DNA from: Polaribacter sp. KT25b
GTDB taxonomy: Bacteria > Bacteroidota > Bacteroidia > Flavobacteriales > Flavobacteriaceae
Assembly (NCBI RefSeq): GCF_900105145.1
Contig: NZ_LT629752.1
Location: 620,001-684,000, forward strand
Direction: 5' to 3'
DNA: 64,000 nt
Shown here in pieces: positions 11,501 through 22,824 of this stretch. The notes beneath the pieces are model-generated. The model did no database searches, was not told where the DNA came from, and saw nothing but the letters and a program-made list of their open reading frames with translations. Within the stretch, counting starts at the first letter, position 1. Each line of letters starts with the position of its first letter. Position numbers and translations under genes: made by a program.

Positions 11501-11603
11501 TACCTGTTATTGTAGTTCTTTGTGCTTGTGCATTAAAACTACAAAACAAAATAGCAAAGAAACTTAAAATGCTATAATGTAGAATTCTTTTTTTTAATTT
11601 CAT
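8502..11603 (-). CDS. SusC-like TonB-dependent outer-membrane transporter
   Basis: 1033 residues. A signal peptide is followed by a carboxypeptidase-regulatory-like domain (about 30-105; TTITGIVVDSADNTPLPGVS, GETLVFAYLGM), a TonB-box/plug start (EEIIVVGYGTVKKKELTGAV) and a plug with the SusC signature SIDILKDAASTAVYGARGA. A 22-strand barrel follows, and the chain ends in an aromatic residue (FGLNINF), as expected for BAM insertion. The gene is second in a likely operon GH110-SusC-SusD-SGBP-sulfatase-sulfatase. It is clearly paralogous to the SusC at 38419. Confidence 0.96.
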   Translation of the reverse strand: MKLKKRILHYSILSFFAILFCSFNAQAQRTTITGIVVDSADNTPLPGVSVLIKGTTRGSSTDFDGNFSIKAKIGETLVFAYLGMQNKEVKISKTQLNVSLDSDTESLEEIIVVGYGTVKKKELTGAVNRVVTDEIEQFITPDIGSALQGQVAGVNVTASSGEPGEAASIQIRGVTSLIGSNTPLFVVNGIPQIGDPGLSPNEIESIDILKDAASTAVYGARGAAGVVLITTKQGKSGQMSIDFNYTFGLQALGDEATPLMNTESQLFYEVNRNAYTSINFEPLVVRFPEWINNDNKFDDYVLNKYAEVKNYNFSVSGGAEKITYNLVGSLYDQDGSIINSNFKRYNGRATTSYNTENWKIDGSLAFTIEKRERSSDGLIVQAGRYRPYFPAIDPNDEYVDGSTNGGVRTPSEALNQALRRQDKGNKDRINASLSVNRKLSESFNFVTRIGVSVTNEIRNIFKPSFTLYDLENDEDITDETKSGVIAISSRTNKFSWDGSLNYKKKFGKHTVSATAALALEEDSFQSFDASIQGISNNNLLVLDGGTVNQLVNSGYNPDINGTSDNYNKKTVGTIARVQYNYKGKYLLSALARYDGSSRFGSEYRWGVFPSLSAAWNISDENFWKPMKATINNFKLRLSHGTVGNDSFADYEYASTIAPFGDYVFDENDSGELFGTSILSYANADVKWETSISNNIGIDLSFLRNKITVTADYYNTQKRDMLFPVTLPGSAGAYYDNLLTLNIGDMVNKGFEFATNYRGNFGKSKLKLGATFTTNSNEITKMQDGVTITPNNNVRLVNETTQATVSFIAVGHEAGAFFLYETNGVVQTDEQLDAYKLLEGREDAEKGDLIYVDTNNDGKINNEDRVYKGSGLPDFEYGFNLNWSLADFDLSMNWYGTVGAEVLNGNKAASYNYERHQDLTNMWTPNNPTSQIPIFRGDAGDHYNYSGLTDYWLENGDYLRLKQVSLGYSLPKETATKLGLDKFRLFLTAQNALTFTKYSGYDPEVGSNNVARRGIDNSRYPLAAIYSFGLNINF

Positions 11604-11647
11604 GGGTTAATTTTTATTCGTTTTTATTGATTATTCTTTTTCCTTAT

Positions 11648-13540
11648 TTAATTAAATGTGGATTGTTTTTCATTATCTGTTTCTATTATTTTGGTTGATT
11701 TTCCTTTATAAATATTATTTTTAAAAATGATGTTTTTTGATGCTTTTATAGTTATAGCTGAATTTTCTGGATATAATTGAGGAAAAGTTCCTGAATTTGT
11801 AATTGTATTACCAGTAAATTTTAATCCATTTGTATTTGTTATTTGAAGAATTAAATTATCAAACTGATTAAAAGTATTATTGCTTATTTCTATATTTTTA
11901 AATGCAATATTTTTATTATCATCGTCTGTTGCAAAACGAATTACACCTCTATTAAAACCACTATGTTGATTGTCTTGAAAAACATTATTTCTAATAATTA
12001 CATTTGCTGCATTACCAGACTCAAACCAATGACCACTTTCTACAGGAATTAAAATTGCTTCCATTTCTGTACTAAAAAAGTTGTTTTCTATTAAAGTAGT
12101 TTTAGGATTAGAAATTAATAAACCTCTAGCTCTGTTATTTTGAATTTTACAATTCTGAACTAACAATTCTGGATAACCATCTAAGTTTTCAATTAAATCG
12201 CCAATTTTTAAAGCAGAAGGTAATTTTTCATTAAAAGTAATTATTTGATATCTACTATTTATATACTCAATATTTTTGATTGTTAAATTTGCATACGAGA
12301 AAAAAGAATCTTCTAATCTTACCAAACCAAGAGTTTCATTTGGCTGCCCAATTACAAATCCTTTTTGCTGATGATGCATCATTCTAACACCAATTTTATC
12401 ATTGCCTAAAATATCTTCAATTTTTTGATAAGTTCCGTGTACATTTAAAGCATCGTCTAATTGGTTTTCGAAAGTAGAATTCTTTAAAATTACTTTTCCG
12501 CTGCAACCAACAAAGTGAGTAGCATCTGCAGTTGTAGAAACCATTCTGCCTTTTGATGGCGTAATATTAAAATTATCTAAAACTAAATCCGAAGAGTTTT
12601 CAGCAATAATTCCCATTCCACCAGCATGAAAAATAGTAACATTGGTACCATTAAATCCTTTTGTGTGATTAACTCTAAAAGCTGGCGAAACTCTGTTAAA
12701 ACCTTGTTCTCCTTTCATGGTAAGAATCATTCCTATAGGAGGCAGTTTTTTTGAGTGACCATTAATTCTTACCAAACCTGGTTTTAATTCTTCAACTCTA
12801 GTTTTAGATTCTCTACCAATGTTTTTATATTCTGGCGCTCTTTCATCATAAGTATATTTATAGTTAATTTTTTTAACGCCATTACTTACTTTGTTTTTTT
12901 TAACATTTGTAATATTTGTATATTTTTCTGTGTTAAAAGCAATAGCTTTTCTTATTGGATCATATAAAATGGATTGACCTAAAGAATGCTCATAATATTC
13001 TTTGATAAAATAAATTTGCTCGTCTCTAATTTCATAAGGATATTCATTAGAAATTTGCATATCGAAAGTTTTGTTTTTTTCATCATTTGCAACGATTAAA
13101 CCTTCGCTATGAAAAGTTTCACTCCAATCTATAGAAAGATTTTTTACAGTAATATTTTCGCTATTTTCAATAAAAAAAGGAATCATAACTCCGTGAAAAA
13201 TAAAGTTAGAACCTTGCCCATTAATCGTTAAATTTTTAAAATTTTCTAAAGGGAAAGGCGTATTTACCATTAAATCGCAATGATTAGAGATATATGCAAA
13301 TTTTTCAAGACCTTTATCTGGATAAAAATGATAAGTTCCTTTTTCAAATTTTATTTCTGATATTGGGTTTTTATTAGCATCTAATATTCTTTTTAAAACA
13401 GTTGCAGTAGCATCGTCTTTTATGTTAGTTTTAAAAGTAACAACTTCTCCTTTTTTTATTTGAGATTTACAAGAAATAGTAAATAACAATAAGAGTGTTA
13501 AGCTTAAGGTTTTAATGAAATTAGTTCTAAAATTTTCCAT
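11648..13540 (-). CDS. GH110-like alpha-1,3-galactosidase, secreted parallel beta-helix lipoprotein
   Basis: A 630-residue right-handed beta-helix protein with a lipobox leader (LLLFTISCKS). Segments fitting GH110 are ENITVKNLSIDW (about residue 155), STTADATHFVGCSGKV and the Asp-rich QLDDALNVHGTY, whose Asp pair is the expected catalytic region. Repeated NN.F / N.I.N turns continue to the C-terminus. GH110 enzymes cleave terminal alpha-1,3-galactose, including from lambda-carrageenan-type fragments (family knowledge). The gene lies 45 bp upstream of susC and downstream of a regulatory element and two palindromes, so it probably heads that operon. The broken homologue at 27384-29195 shares the same landmarks. 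Family confidence is good; exact linkage specificity is inferred. Confidence 0.82.
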   Translation of the reverse strand: MENFRTNFIKTLSLTLLLLFTISCKSQIKKGEVVTFKTNIKDDATATVLKRILDANKNPISEIKFEKGTYHFYPDKGLEKFAYISNHCDLMVNTPFPLENFKNLTINGQGSNFIFHGVMIPFFIENSENITVKNLSIDWSETFHSEGLIVANDEKNKTFDMQISNEYPYEIRDEQIYFIKEYYEHSLGQSILYDPIRKAIAFNTEKYTNITNVKKNKVSNGVKKINYKYTYDERAPEYKNIGRESKTRVEELKPGLVRINGHSKKLPPIGMILTMKGEQGFNRVSPAFRVNHTKGFNGTNVTIFHAGGMGIIAENSSDLVLDNFNITPSKGRMVSTTADATHFVGCSGKVILKNSTFENQLDDALNVHGTYQKIEDILGNDKIGVRMMHHQQKGFVIGQPNETLGLVRLEDSFFSYANLTIKNIEYINSRYQIITFNEKLPSALKIGDLIENLDGYPELLVQNCKIQNNRARGLLISNPKTTLIENNFFSTEMEAILIPVESGHWFESGNAANVIIRNNVFQDNQHSGFNRGVIRFATDDDNKNIAFKNIEISNNTFNQFDNLILQITNTNGLKFTGNTITNSGTFPQLYPENSAITIKASKNIIFKNNIYKGKSTKIIETDNEKQSTFN

Positions 13541-13584
13541 GTATTCTACAATATTAATTTATGCTTTGTAAATGTTGTTATTTT

Positions 13585-13600
13585 ATCTTAATATTAAGAT
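13585..13600. repeat. 16-nt perfect palindrome upstream of GH110
   Basis: ATCTTAATATTAAGAT is self-complementary and lies 45-60 bp before the GH110 start codon, between the shared promoter element and the gene. It could be part of the promoter or an operator; in AT-rich DNA a chance palindrome of this length is possible. Confidence 0.35.
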
Positions 13601-13606
13601 AGCATT

Positions 13607-13635
13607 GGTAAATTTTAGGTGTCAATTAGTAAATA
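13607..13635 (-). promoter_or_regulatory. Shared PUL promoter element, copy A (upstream of GH110-susCD operon)
   Basis: Read on the plus strand it starts GGTAAATTTTAG, continues GTGTC and ends AATTAGTAAATA. Copies B (33793-33821) and C (19178-19206) match it at the same internal spacing. Its near edge is 67 bp from the GH110 ATG. The likeliest reader is the hybrid two-component regulator in this locus, which is inference. Confidence 0.55.
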
Positions 13636-13656
13636 CCCAGTAATTACTGGGTATTT
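13631..13656. repeat. 26-nt perfect palindrome between GH2 and GH110 genes
   Basis: The arm AAATACCCAGTAA at 13631-13643 is followed directly by its exact reverse complement at 13644-13656. It overlaps the right end of the promoter element by five bases. It sits just after the GH2 stop codon, so it could also act as a hairpin at the end of that transcript, although no T-run follows on the minus strand. Confidence 0.6.
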
Positions 13657-13683
13657 AAAGGGAAAAAAAATGTAATTTATTTT

Positions 13684-16029
13684 TTATTTAATGTTAAAAT
13701 TATCAGATTTTAACATTTCTGATTTCGCTGAAATAGAAATATCTGTAGATTTACCAACCTTAATAAGTGCAGTTGCAATACCAGCTTCTGCTTTTATAAT
13801 TTCTGGATTCATAATTTTTGCATCACCATTTATGGTAACTATTATTTCATCAGTAAAATATGGATTTACTGTACCATTTTCATCAACAGCTGCTATATAA
13901 CAAAAAAGTACATCATTAACTCCTGCTTGTGGTTTTTTACCGCTTTCATCAATCCAAATTTTAAGTTTTGTTACAGTTTTTGGTGTTTTAACAACTTCTT
14001 CAGAAACTTGTTTTCCGTTAATAAAACCAACAGCTTTTAAAGATCCGGCTTCAAAAGAAGAAATATTAAATGTAAATGGCGGATGGTTTAATTTGTTAGT
14101 ATTCTTACCTACATCTGGTTTTTGAGAGGCAATTAATTTATCATTTAAAAACAATTTAACTTCTTCTGCATTAGAGAAGACTTTTACATTTAAAGGCGAA
14201 TTTTTATCCCAATAGGTAGCAATTTTTAAAACATTTTCTTCATTAACATCTTTCTGACTTTGGTAAAAATAATATCCAAATTTTGGCAATCTAAAAATAT
14301 CCATCACACCAGAAGATTCAATATCTGGGTGATAACCTCTGTTGTAATCGTACATTACCCAATAACTATCAGAATAAGCAACTGTATTTAAATTGTCGTT
14401 ATGAGATTCTTGTAAATTAAAAGCTTGTTGTAATAATCTTTTTTCTCCAAAAGCTCTTAATTGACGACTGCTTAGTTCGTCTCTTAATCCGTTTGGTAAA
14501 TTATCTTGATTTAAACCAGCGTTTTTAGAATAATATTCCCAATCTCCATATTCTGAAACTGAATATGGTTTATCTTTTAATTCATGCGGATGTAAAATTC
14601 TATGCTGACGAGCTTGTAGATAAATGTCGTACACATCATCCATCCAACCACAAGAATAAACGTTTTTTCCAGGATATTCTGCATGTACAATTTTGTTTAA
14701 TTCTTCCATAAAAAAGATTGGCATTTTGGTCTCATTTAAAGAAACTTCCCAAGCTAAAACAGAAGGTCTATTTCTATCTCTTCTAATTAATTCTGATGCA
14801 GAACGGTAACAATATTCTCTAAATGCATCTGTATCATTATAAAATTGCCACCCCATAATTGCATCAATAACTACAATTCCTAACTCGTCACAGGCATCTA
14901 AAAAAGCTGGAGATTGTGGGTAATGAGATAATCTGATATAATTAAAACCACCATCTTTAATTTTTTTGGCATCTCTATATTGTGCATTATCAGATAAAGC
15001 GTAACCAATAAAAGGATAATCTTGATGACGATTTACACCACGTAAAAATGTTTTTTTTCCGTTGATATATAATTGATTTTGTGCATCAAAAGTGAATTCT
15101 CTAATTCCGAACCTTGTAGTTTTTGCATCAATTTCTGTATCATTAATAAAAACCTTTGTTTCTAAATGATATAAATTAGGGTTTTTTGGCGACCATAGGT
15201 TTGCATTACTTATAGTAAATAATTCGTTAATTTCAACATCAGATGCTGCTATTATTTTTTTGTTTGATGTTTTTTCTTGTATCAATTTTCCATCATAAAA
15301 AATACTAGAAACTACTTTAATTTCTTTAGCTTCTTTTTCTTCATTAATTATGTGAGTTTTTATAGCAACTTTAGAAATAGCTTTAGAAACTTTAGGAAAA
15401 GTTATAAAAATTCCTCCTCCAGCAACTTTTTTTGCTAATACCGCATCAGAAATATAAACTTTATCAGAAAAACTTAACCAAGCATTTCTGTATAAACCAC
15501 CATACATATTAAAATCTAATCTTTTTAATGGTTTTGGCCCCGTAATCTTATTATCGGTATTGTCTAATCTAATAGCAATTAAATTATCGTTTCCTTTATG
15601 AACATATTTTGTAATGTCTACTTTTATAGGTAAATAACCTCCGTTATGCTCAGAAACCAACATTCCGTTAATCCAAATTTTAGAAAAATTCATGGCAGCT
15701 TCTAGTTCTAAAAAAACTTTTTTTGTTACAGGATTTACGGGAACATCAAAATTTTTTCTGTACCAAGCAACTCCTTGCCATTGGTCGTTAACAATTTGTG
15801 GTTCTATGTTCGTTGTGTGAGGTAAGTTTACAGATTCCCAAGAAGTTATGTCGAAATTTGGTTTACTAAAAGTTTCATCAGAAATTGTTGTTTCATTTAG
15901 TTTTGTAAACTTCCAATCTTGATTAAAATTTATTTTTTTCTCATAATTTGTAACTGAACAAGAAATTAAATTAAAAGAAATTAAAAGTAAAAACGTGTAC
16001 TTAATTATATTTTTAAATTTTATTTTCAT
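13684..16029 (-). CDS. GH2 glycoside hydrolase (beta-galactosidase-like), lipoprotein
   Basis: About 781 residues from the ATG at 16029; a longer frame to 16065 would start with TTG and would put a leader before the true signal, so it is rejected. The leader ends FNLISCS (lipobox). The order is a sugar-binding jelly roll (WQGVAWYRKNFDVP; MNFSKIWINGMLV), an immunoglobulin-like domain, then a TIM barrel beginning FLRGVNRHQDYP. Glu433 in SLNET is the expected acid/base and Glu493 in SVSEYGDW the expected nucleophile. A C-terminal immunoglobulin-like extension (from about residue 615) follows, as in many Bacteroidota GH2 enzymes. It lies about 100 bp after a sulfatase gene in the same direction. 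Galactoside specificity is inferred from context; GH2 also includes other beta-glycosidases. Confidence 0.88.
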   Translation of the reverse strand: MKIKFKNIIKYTFLLLISFNLISCSVTNYEKKINFNQDWKFTKLNETTISDETFSKPNFDITSWESVNLPHTTNIEPQIVNDQWQGVAWYRKNFDVPVNPVTKKVFLELEAAMNFSKIWINGMLVSEHNGGYLPIKVDITKYVHKGNDNLIAIRLDNTDNKITGPKPLKRLDFNMYGGLYRNAWLSFSDKVYISDAVLAKKVAGGGIFITFPKVSKAISKVAIKTHIINEEKEAKEIKVVSSIFYDGKLIQEKTSNKKIIAASDVEINELFTISNANLWSPKNPNLYHLETKVFINDTEIDAKTTRFGIREFTFDAQNQLYINGKKTFLRGVNRHQDYPFIGYALSDNAQYRDAKKIKDGGFNYIRLSHYPQSPAFLDACDELGIVVIDAIMGWQFYNDTDAFREYCYRSASELIRRDRNRPSVLAWEVSLNETKMPIFFMEELNKIVHAEYPGKNVYSCGWMDDVYDIYLQARQHRILHPHELKDKPYSVSEYGDWEYYSKNAGLNQDNLPNGLRDELSSRQLRAFGEKRLLQQAFNLQESHNDNLNTVAYSDSYWVMYDYNRGYHPDIESSGVMDIFRLPKFGYYFYQSQKDVNEENVLKIATYWDKNSPLNVKVFSNAEEVKLFLNDKLIASQKPDVGKNTNKLNHPPFTFNISSFEAGSLKAVGFINGKQVSEEVVKTPKTVTKLKIWIDESGKKPQAGVNDVLFCYIAAVDENGTVNPYFTDEIIVTINGDAKIMNPEIIKAEAGIATALIKVGKSTDISISAKSEMLKSDNFNIK

Positions 16030-16130
16030 TGGTTTGGTTTTTATATTAAATAGATTCTTTATCAAAAAAAATAAGAGTAAAGAATGCAGCGTTAGATTAA
16101 AATATTACTAATAAAGTTAATTTTCTCGAA

Positions 16131-17648
16131 TTATTTTTTTAACTGTTTTTTATACATTACAGAATATTTTTTATAACCAACCTCAACACCTTCTTTCATT
16201 TGTTGATAAGCTTTTGGTTGTGTGTTTCTAAACCATTTTACAAATGGTTGACCAGGAACTTTTGTTGGGTGATAAATGTTGCTAACAGGTGCCATTTCTT
16301 TATCAAAAGCTAACGTTTTAGCACGTAAGTTTTCTAAGACGTCCGTGTAGTTAGAGTTGTAAGCTAAATTATGTAGTTGATTAGGATCTTCTGCTAAATT
16401 GTACAATTCTTCTTTAGGTTTTGTTGGCTCAAAAAATGGTTTTTGATTTTCATTTAATTTTCCTTCTTTGTATAATTGTCTCATTATATGTACAGCAGGT
16501 CTGTAAAATTCTAAATAAGCTTGTTGTGCATCATAAGGAACTTGTGGCATGTCATTTCTAATATAAGACCATTCTCGAGAAGTTATTGCTCTTGATTTTT
16601 CTGTAATTTCATCCCATAAATCTCTTGCTCCATACACAAATTCTCTATTAAAATTTTTGTTAAAAATTGGTTTTCCTGTCATGTAGTCAGGAACTTCAAT
16701 TCCGGCAAAATCTATAATAGAAGCTGTAATATCTGTTGAGCTTACAACGTCTTTTCTAACTTGACCTCCTTTAAATTGTTTAGGATAATAAATAATAAAC
16801 GGAATTCTTAATCCTGTATCTTGTAAATAACCTTTTCCACGAATATTACTACGACCATTATCACCAATAAAAATAACGATTGTATTATCTGCCATTCCTT
16901 TGTCTTCTAATTCTTTAAAAATCATTCCTATTTCATTATCCATATATTCAATTTGATCTAAATATTTAGCCCAATCTAAACGAATTGCAGGATTATCTGC
17001 TAAATAAGGTGGTAACGTTACAGTTTTAGGATTTACTGGATGTTTCGATTTTTCTCTTACTTCGTTCCACCAATCGCCTCTATGAGTAACAACTAACTGG
17101 ATTTGTGCAAAAAATGGTTGATCTTCTTTTTCAAAAGTATCATACTTATCAAACAAACCAAATTCTGTTTTTCCATCCCAATTACCAATAGGTTTACTTT
17201 TAAAATTAACATCTGTTTTTCTACCTTTTTTCATTACACTATGGTTTCCTAAAATAGTAGTGTAACCTGCATCTCTTAATAATTTTGTAAACGGTTTAAA
17301 TTGAGGGTCTAAAGGCACATCTCTGTTGCTTCTATGGTTGTGAGAATTTGTTTTAATTTGATGAGTACCAACCATCATTGCAGATCTACTTGGTGAGCAA
17401 ATTGGGTTTGTAACAAACGTATTGTCAAAACGAATTCCTTCATCTGCCATTTTATTTAGAAAAGGAGTTTTAACATCTGGCATTCCATAGGTTTCTAAAT
17501 CAGTACTCATATCTTCTGCCATAATCCAAATAATATTCGGACGCTCATTTTTTACTTGTTTTTGAGCAGCTGCTTCTGATGATTTTTTACATGATGTTAT
17601 TGTAAAAATAATGCACAAACTAAAAACTACCTTTTTTATTGATTTCAT
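16131..17648 (-). CDS. S1-family sulfatase (heparan N-sulfatase-like branch), lipoprotein
   Basis: A 505-residue sulfatase with leader ending IITSCKKSS. Metal-binding IIWIMAEDMSTDLETYG, formylglycine motif CSPSR with Cys84, and IFIGDNGRSNIRGKG near the middle are present. The short N-terminal layout, the QLVVTHRGDWW segment and the LQDTGLRIPFIIYYP segment resemble N-sulfoglucosamine sulfohydrolase-type enzymes, a group that in marine PULs also contains O-sulfatases. It is 56 bp from the upstream sulfatase (17705) and likely forms an operon with it and the GH2 at 13684. Substrate position unknown. Confidence 0.9.
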   Translation of the reverse strand: MKSIKKVVFSLCIIFTITSCKKSSEAAAQKQVKNERPNIIWIMAEDMSTDLETYGMPDVKTPFLNKMADEGIRFDNTFVTNPICSPSRSAMMVGTHQIKTNSHNHRSNRDVPLDPQFKPFTKLLRDAGYTTILGNHSVMKKGRKTDVNFKSKPIGNWDGKTEFGLFDKYDTFEKEDQPFFAQIQLVVTHRGDWWNEVREKSKHPVNPKTVTLPPYLADNPAIRLDWAKYLDQIEYMDNEIGMIFKELEDKGMADNTIVIFIGDNGRSNIRGKGYLQDTGLRIPFIIYYPKQFKGGQVRKDVVSSTDITASIIDFAGIEVPDYMTGKPIFNKNFNREFVYGARDLWDEITEKSRAITSREWSYIRNDMPQVPYDAQQAYLEFYRPAVHIMRQLYKEGKLNENQKPFFEPTKPKEELYNLAEDPNQLHNLAYNSNYTDVLENLRAKTLAFDKEMAPVSNIYHPTKVPGQPFVKWFRNTQPKAYQQMKEGVEVGYKKYSVMYKKQLKK

Positions 17649-17704
17649 ATGTTAATATTTTATTTAATTATTTGGTATAATAAAACTGTTAGAGATAAAT
17701 TATT

Positions 17705-19102
17705 TTATTTAAAAACTCCTCCAGAATATGGGAAATGTGGGTTTTTTACACTCTCTCTTTTTAATATTTTATTTGCTTTTTTTACCAATTCTGGATGTTG
17801 GTTAGAAATATCATTTTTTTCATATAGATCTGTAGATAAATCATATAATTCTGTGTGATAATTATCATACATTCTTACAGCTTTCCAGTTTCCAAAGCGT
17901 ATTGCTTGTTTAAAGCCTTTTACACCTTTTCCTTCTTGAATTTCGAAATATAGAAATTTATGTTTTTGCTGATTTTCTTTTCCTAATAATTCTGGTAGAA
18001 TAGAAATTCCATCTGTTTTATTTGGTGAATTTGTTGTAGCAACTTCGGCTAAAGTTGGCATTATGTCATAAAAAGCAGCCTGATGATTTGTAGTTCTACC
18101 TTCTTTAATTTTACCTTTCCAATATGCAAACATTGGTACTCTAACTCCACCTTCATAAACATCTCTTTTAAAACCTTTTAAATCTCCAGAGCTATTAAAA
18201 AACTTATAACTATGATAATTTTCGTTTGTTGGGCCATTATCACTAGTAAAAATAATTAAAGTATTTTCTAACTCTCCCGATTTTTTTAATTTTTTAAATA
18301 ATCTTTTAATTTGAGCATCTAACATAGTAATTCTTGCTGCATGGCGTCTTTCTATTTCTGGCCATTCTTGCAATTTATCAATATATAAATCTGTTTTACT
18401 TAAAAAATATTCATGTGCATGAGGTGTTCTGTAAGACATGTATAAAAAGAACGGTTTATCATCCGCTTTTTTATCTAAATAATCTAAAGCAAAATTAGTT
18501 CTAAATTCGTCTAAACATTTGTGTTTATTATAATTGTAAAAAATAGAATCTTGATTATTGTTAACCCAATGTACGCGTTCGTCTATTTCTTTACCATTTA
18601 CATCTTTTCCCCATTGTTCTTGTACAGCATAATCAAAACCACGCCCTTTAGCCCAAGTAGAAGTGTCTTCTGGCAAACCTAAATGCCATTTACCAATCAT
18701 TGCGGTTTGGTAACCTGCATTTTGTAACATTTCTCCCAATGTTTTTTCAGATTTTTTTAAAGGAACTCTATCCCATTTACCATTTATTTCACCTTTATTT
18801 CCACGAATATTTACATGACCCGTGTGTAAACCTGTCATTAAAACTGCTCTTGAAGGAGAGCAAACAGATGTACCAGAATAAAAATCTTTAAAACGAATAC
18901 CAACTGTAGCTAAAGAATCTAAAAACGGCGTTTTAATTTCTTTTTGCCCGTAAGTACCTAATTCTCCATAGCCCATATCATCAGCTAATAAAAAAACGAT
19001 ATTTGGTCTTTTTTGGATACTATTTTTTTGTTTGTTTTTTTGAGCGATTGTACAAAAGCTCATTAAAAATAATGCAATAAATAATGTTTTAAATAATTTC
19101 AT
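17705..19102 (-). CDS. S1-family sulfatase
   Basis: About 465 residues from the ATG at 19102; the frame extends to 19123 only through a TTG. The leader MKLFKTLFIALFLMSFCTIA suggests export, with a Cys near the end of the hydrophobic stretch. IVFLLADDMGYGELGTYG, CSPSR with Cys81, MIGKWHLG and FTSDNGPTNENY are the expected sulfatase segments. It is similar in layout to the enzyme at 1967. A copy of the shared promoter element (C) lies 76 bp upstream, so it probably starts an operon with the sulfatase at 16131 and the GH2. Confidence 0.91.
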   Translation of the reverse strand: MKLFKTLFIALFLMSFCTIAQKNKQKNSIQKRPNIVFLLADDMGYGELGTYGQKEIKTPFLDSLATVGIRFKDFYSGTSVCSPSRAVLMTGLHTGHVNIRGNKGEINGKWDRVPLKKSEKTLGEMLQNAGYQTAMIGKWHLGLPEDTSTWAKGRGFDYAVQEQWGKDVNGKEIDERVHWVNNNQDSIFYNYNKHKCLDEFRTNFALDYLDKKADDKPFFLYMSYRTPHAHEYFLSKTDLYIDKLQEWPEIERRHAARITMLDAQIKRLFKKLKKSGELENTLIIFTSDNGPTNENYHSYKFFNSSGDLKGFKRDVYEGGVRVPMFAYWKGKIKEGRTTNHQAAFYDIMPTLAEVATTNSPNKTDGISILPELLGKENQQKHKFLYFEIQEGKGVKGFKQAIRFGNWKAVRMYDNYHTELYDLSTDLYEKNDISNQHPELVKKANKILKRESVKNPHFPYSGGVFK

Positions 19103-19177
19103 AAAATATGCTTGTTTTATCAAAGTGAGTTTATGATTATAAAATTGCGCGTTATTTCTAATTAAAAAGGTTTTTTA

Positions 19178-19206
19178 AGTAATTTTAATGTGTCTTTTAA
19201 TAAATT
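19178..19206 (-). promoter_or_regulatory. Shared PUL promoter element, copy C (upstream of sulfatase at 17705)
   Basis: Read on the plus strand it has AGTAATTTTAAT, then GTGTC, then TTTTAATAAATT. It aligns without gaps to copies A and B but is the most divergent of the three. The near edge is 76 bp from the sulfatase ATG, and orientation relative to the gene is the same as in A and B. Confidence 0.4.
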
Positions 19207-19233
19207 CAGTAAAAAATAAAGTATAAAGATTGA

Positions 19234-19420
19234 TTAATTTTTAAATGTCATAGCTTCTATTGTGTCAGGTTTATATCCTGTTTTTACAAATTGATAAATT
19301 CCGTTTTTGTCAATAATAATATTTGTTGGATATACAGAGATTTTAAATTTTTCGGCAATCTATTTTTAATAATGTTATATGCAAAAGGATGTTTCATTAA
19401 AATTTTTTCTATGGCGTATT
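19234..19420 (-). pseudogene. Degraded TlpA/thioredoxin-like C-terminal fragment
   Basis: The 3' part of this intergenic stretch encodes, on the minus strand, IAEKFKISVYPTNIIIDKNG followed by IYQFVKTGYKPDTIEAMTFKN and a stop at 19234. The cis-Pro-containing YPTNIIID segment is typical of TlpA/ResA-type thioredoxin domains. The preceding piece (KHPFAYNIIKN) is in another frame, and a stop lies just upstream of that, so at least one frameshift and loss of the whole 5' half are evident. No CxxC motif remains. It is a relic, and hints that genes were inserted or lost at this PUL position. Confidence 0.7.
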
Positions 19421-19498
19421 CTTTTTATTTATTCTAAATGAAAAAAGTACAGTTTCTGTTTTTTATTAGATTATTTTTATCGGGGTTATTTTTTTTTA

Positions 19499-22800
<3,302 letters not shown>

Positions 22801-22824
22801 AATTTCAACTAAAAAATTTTATTT

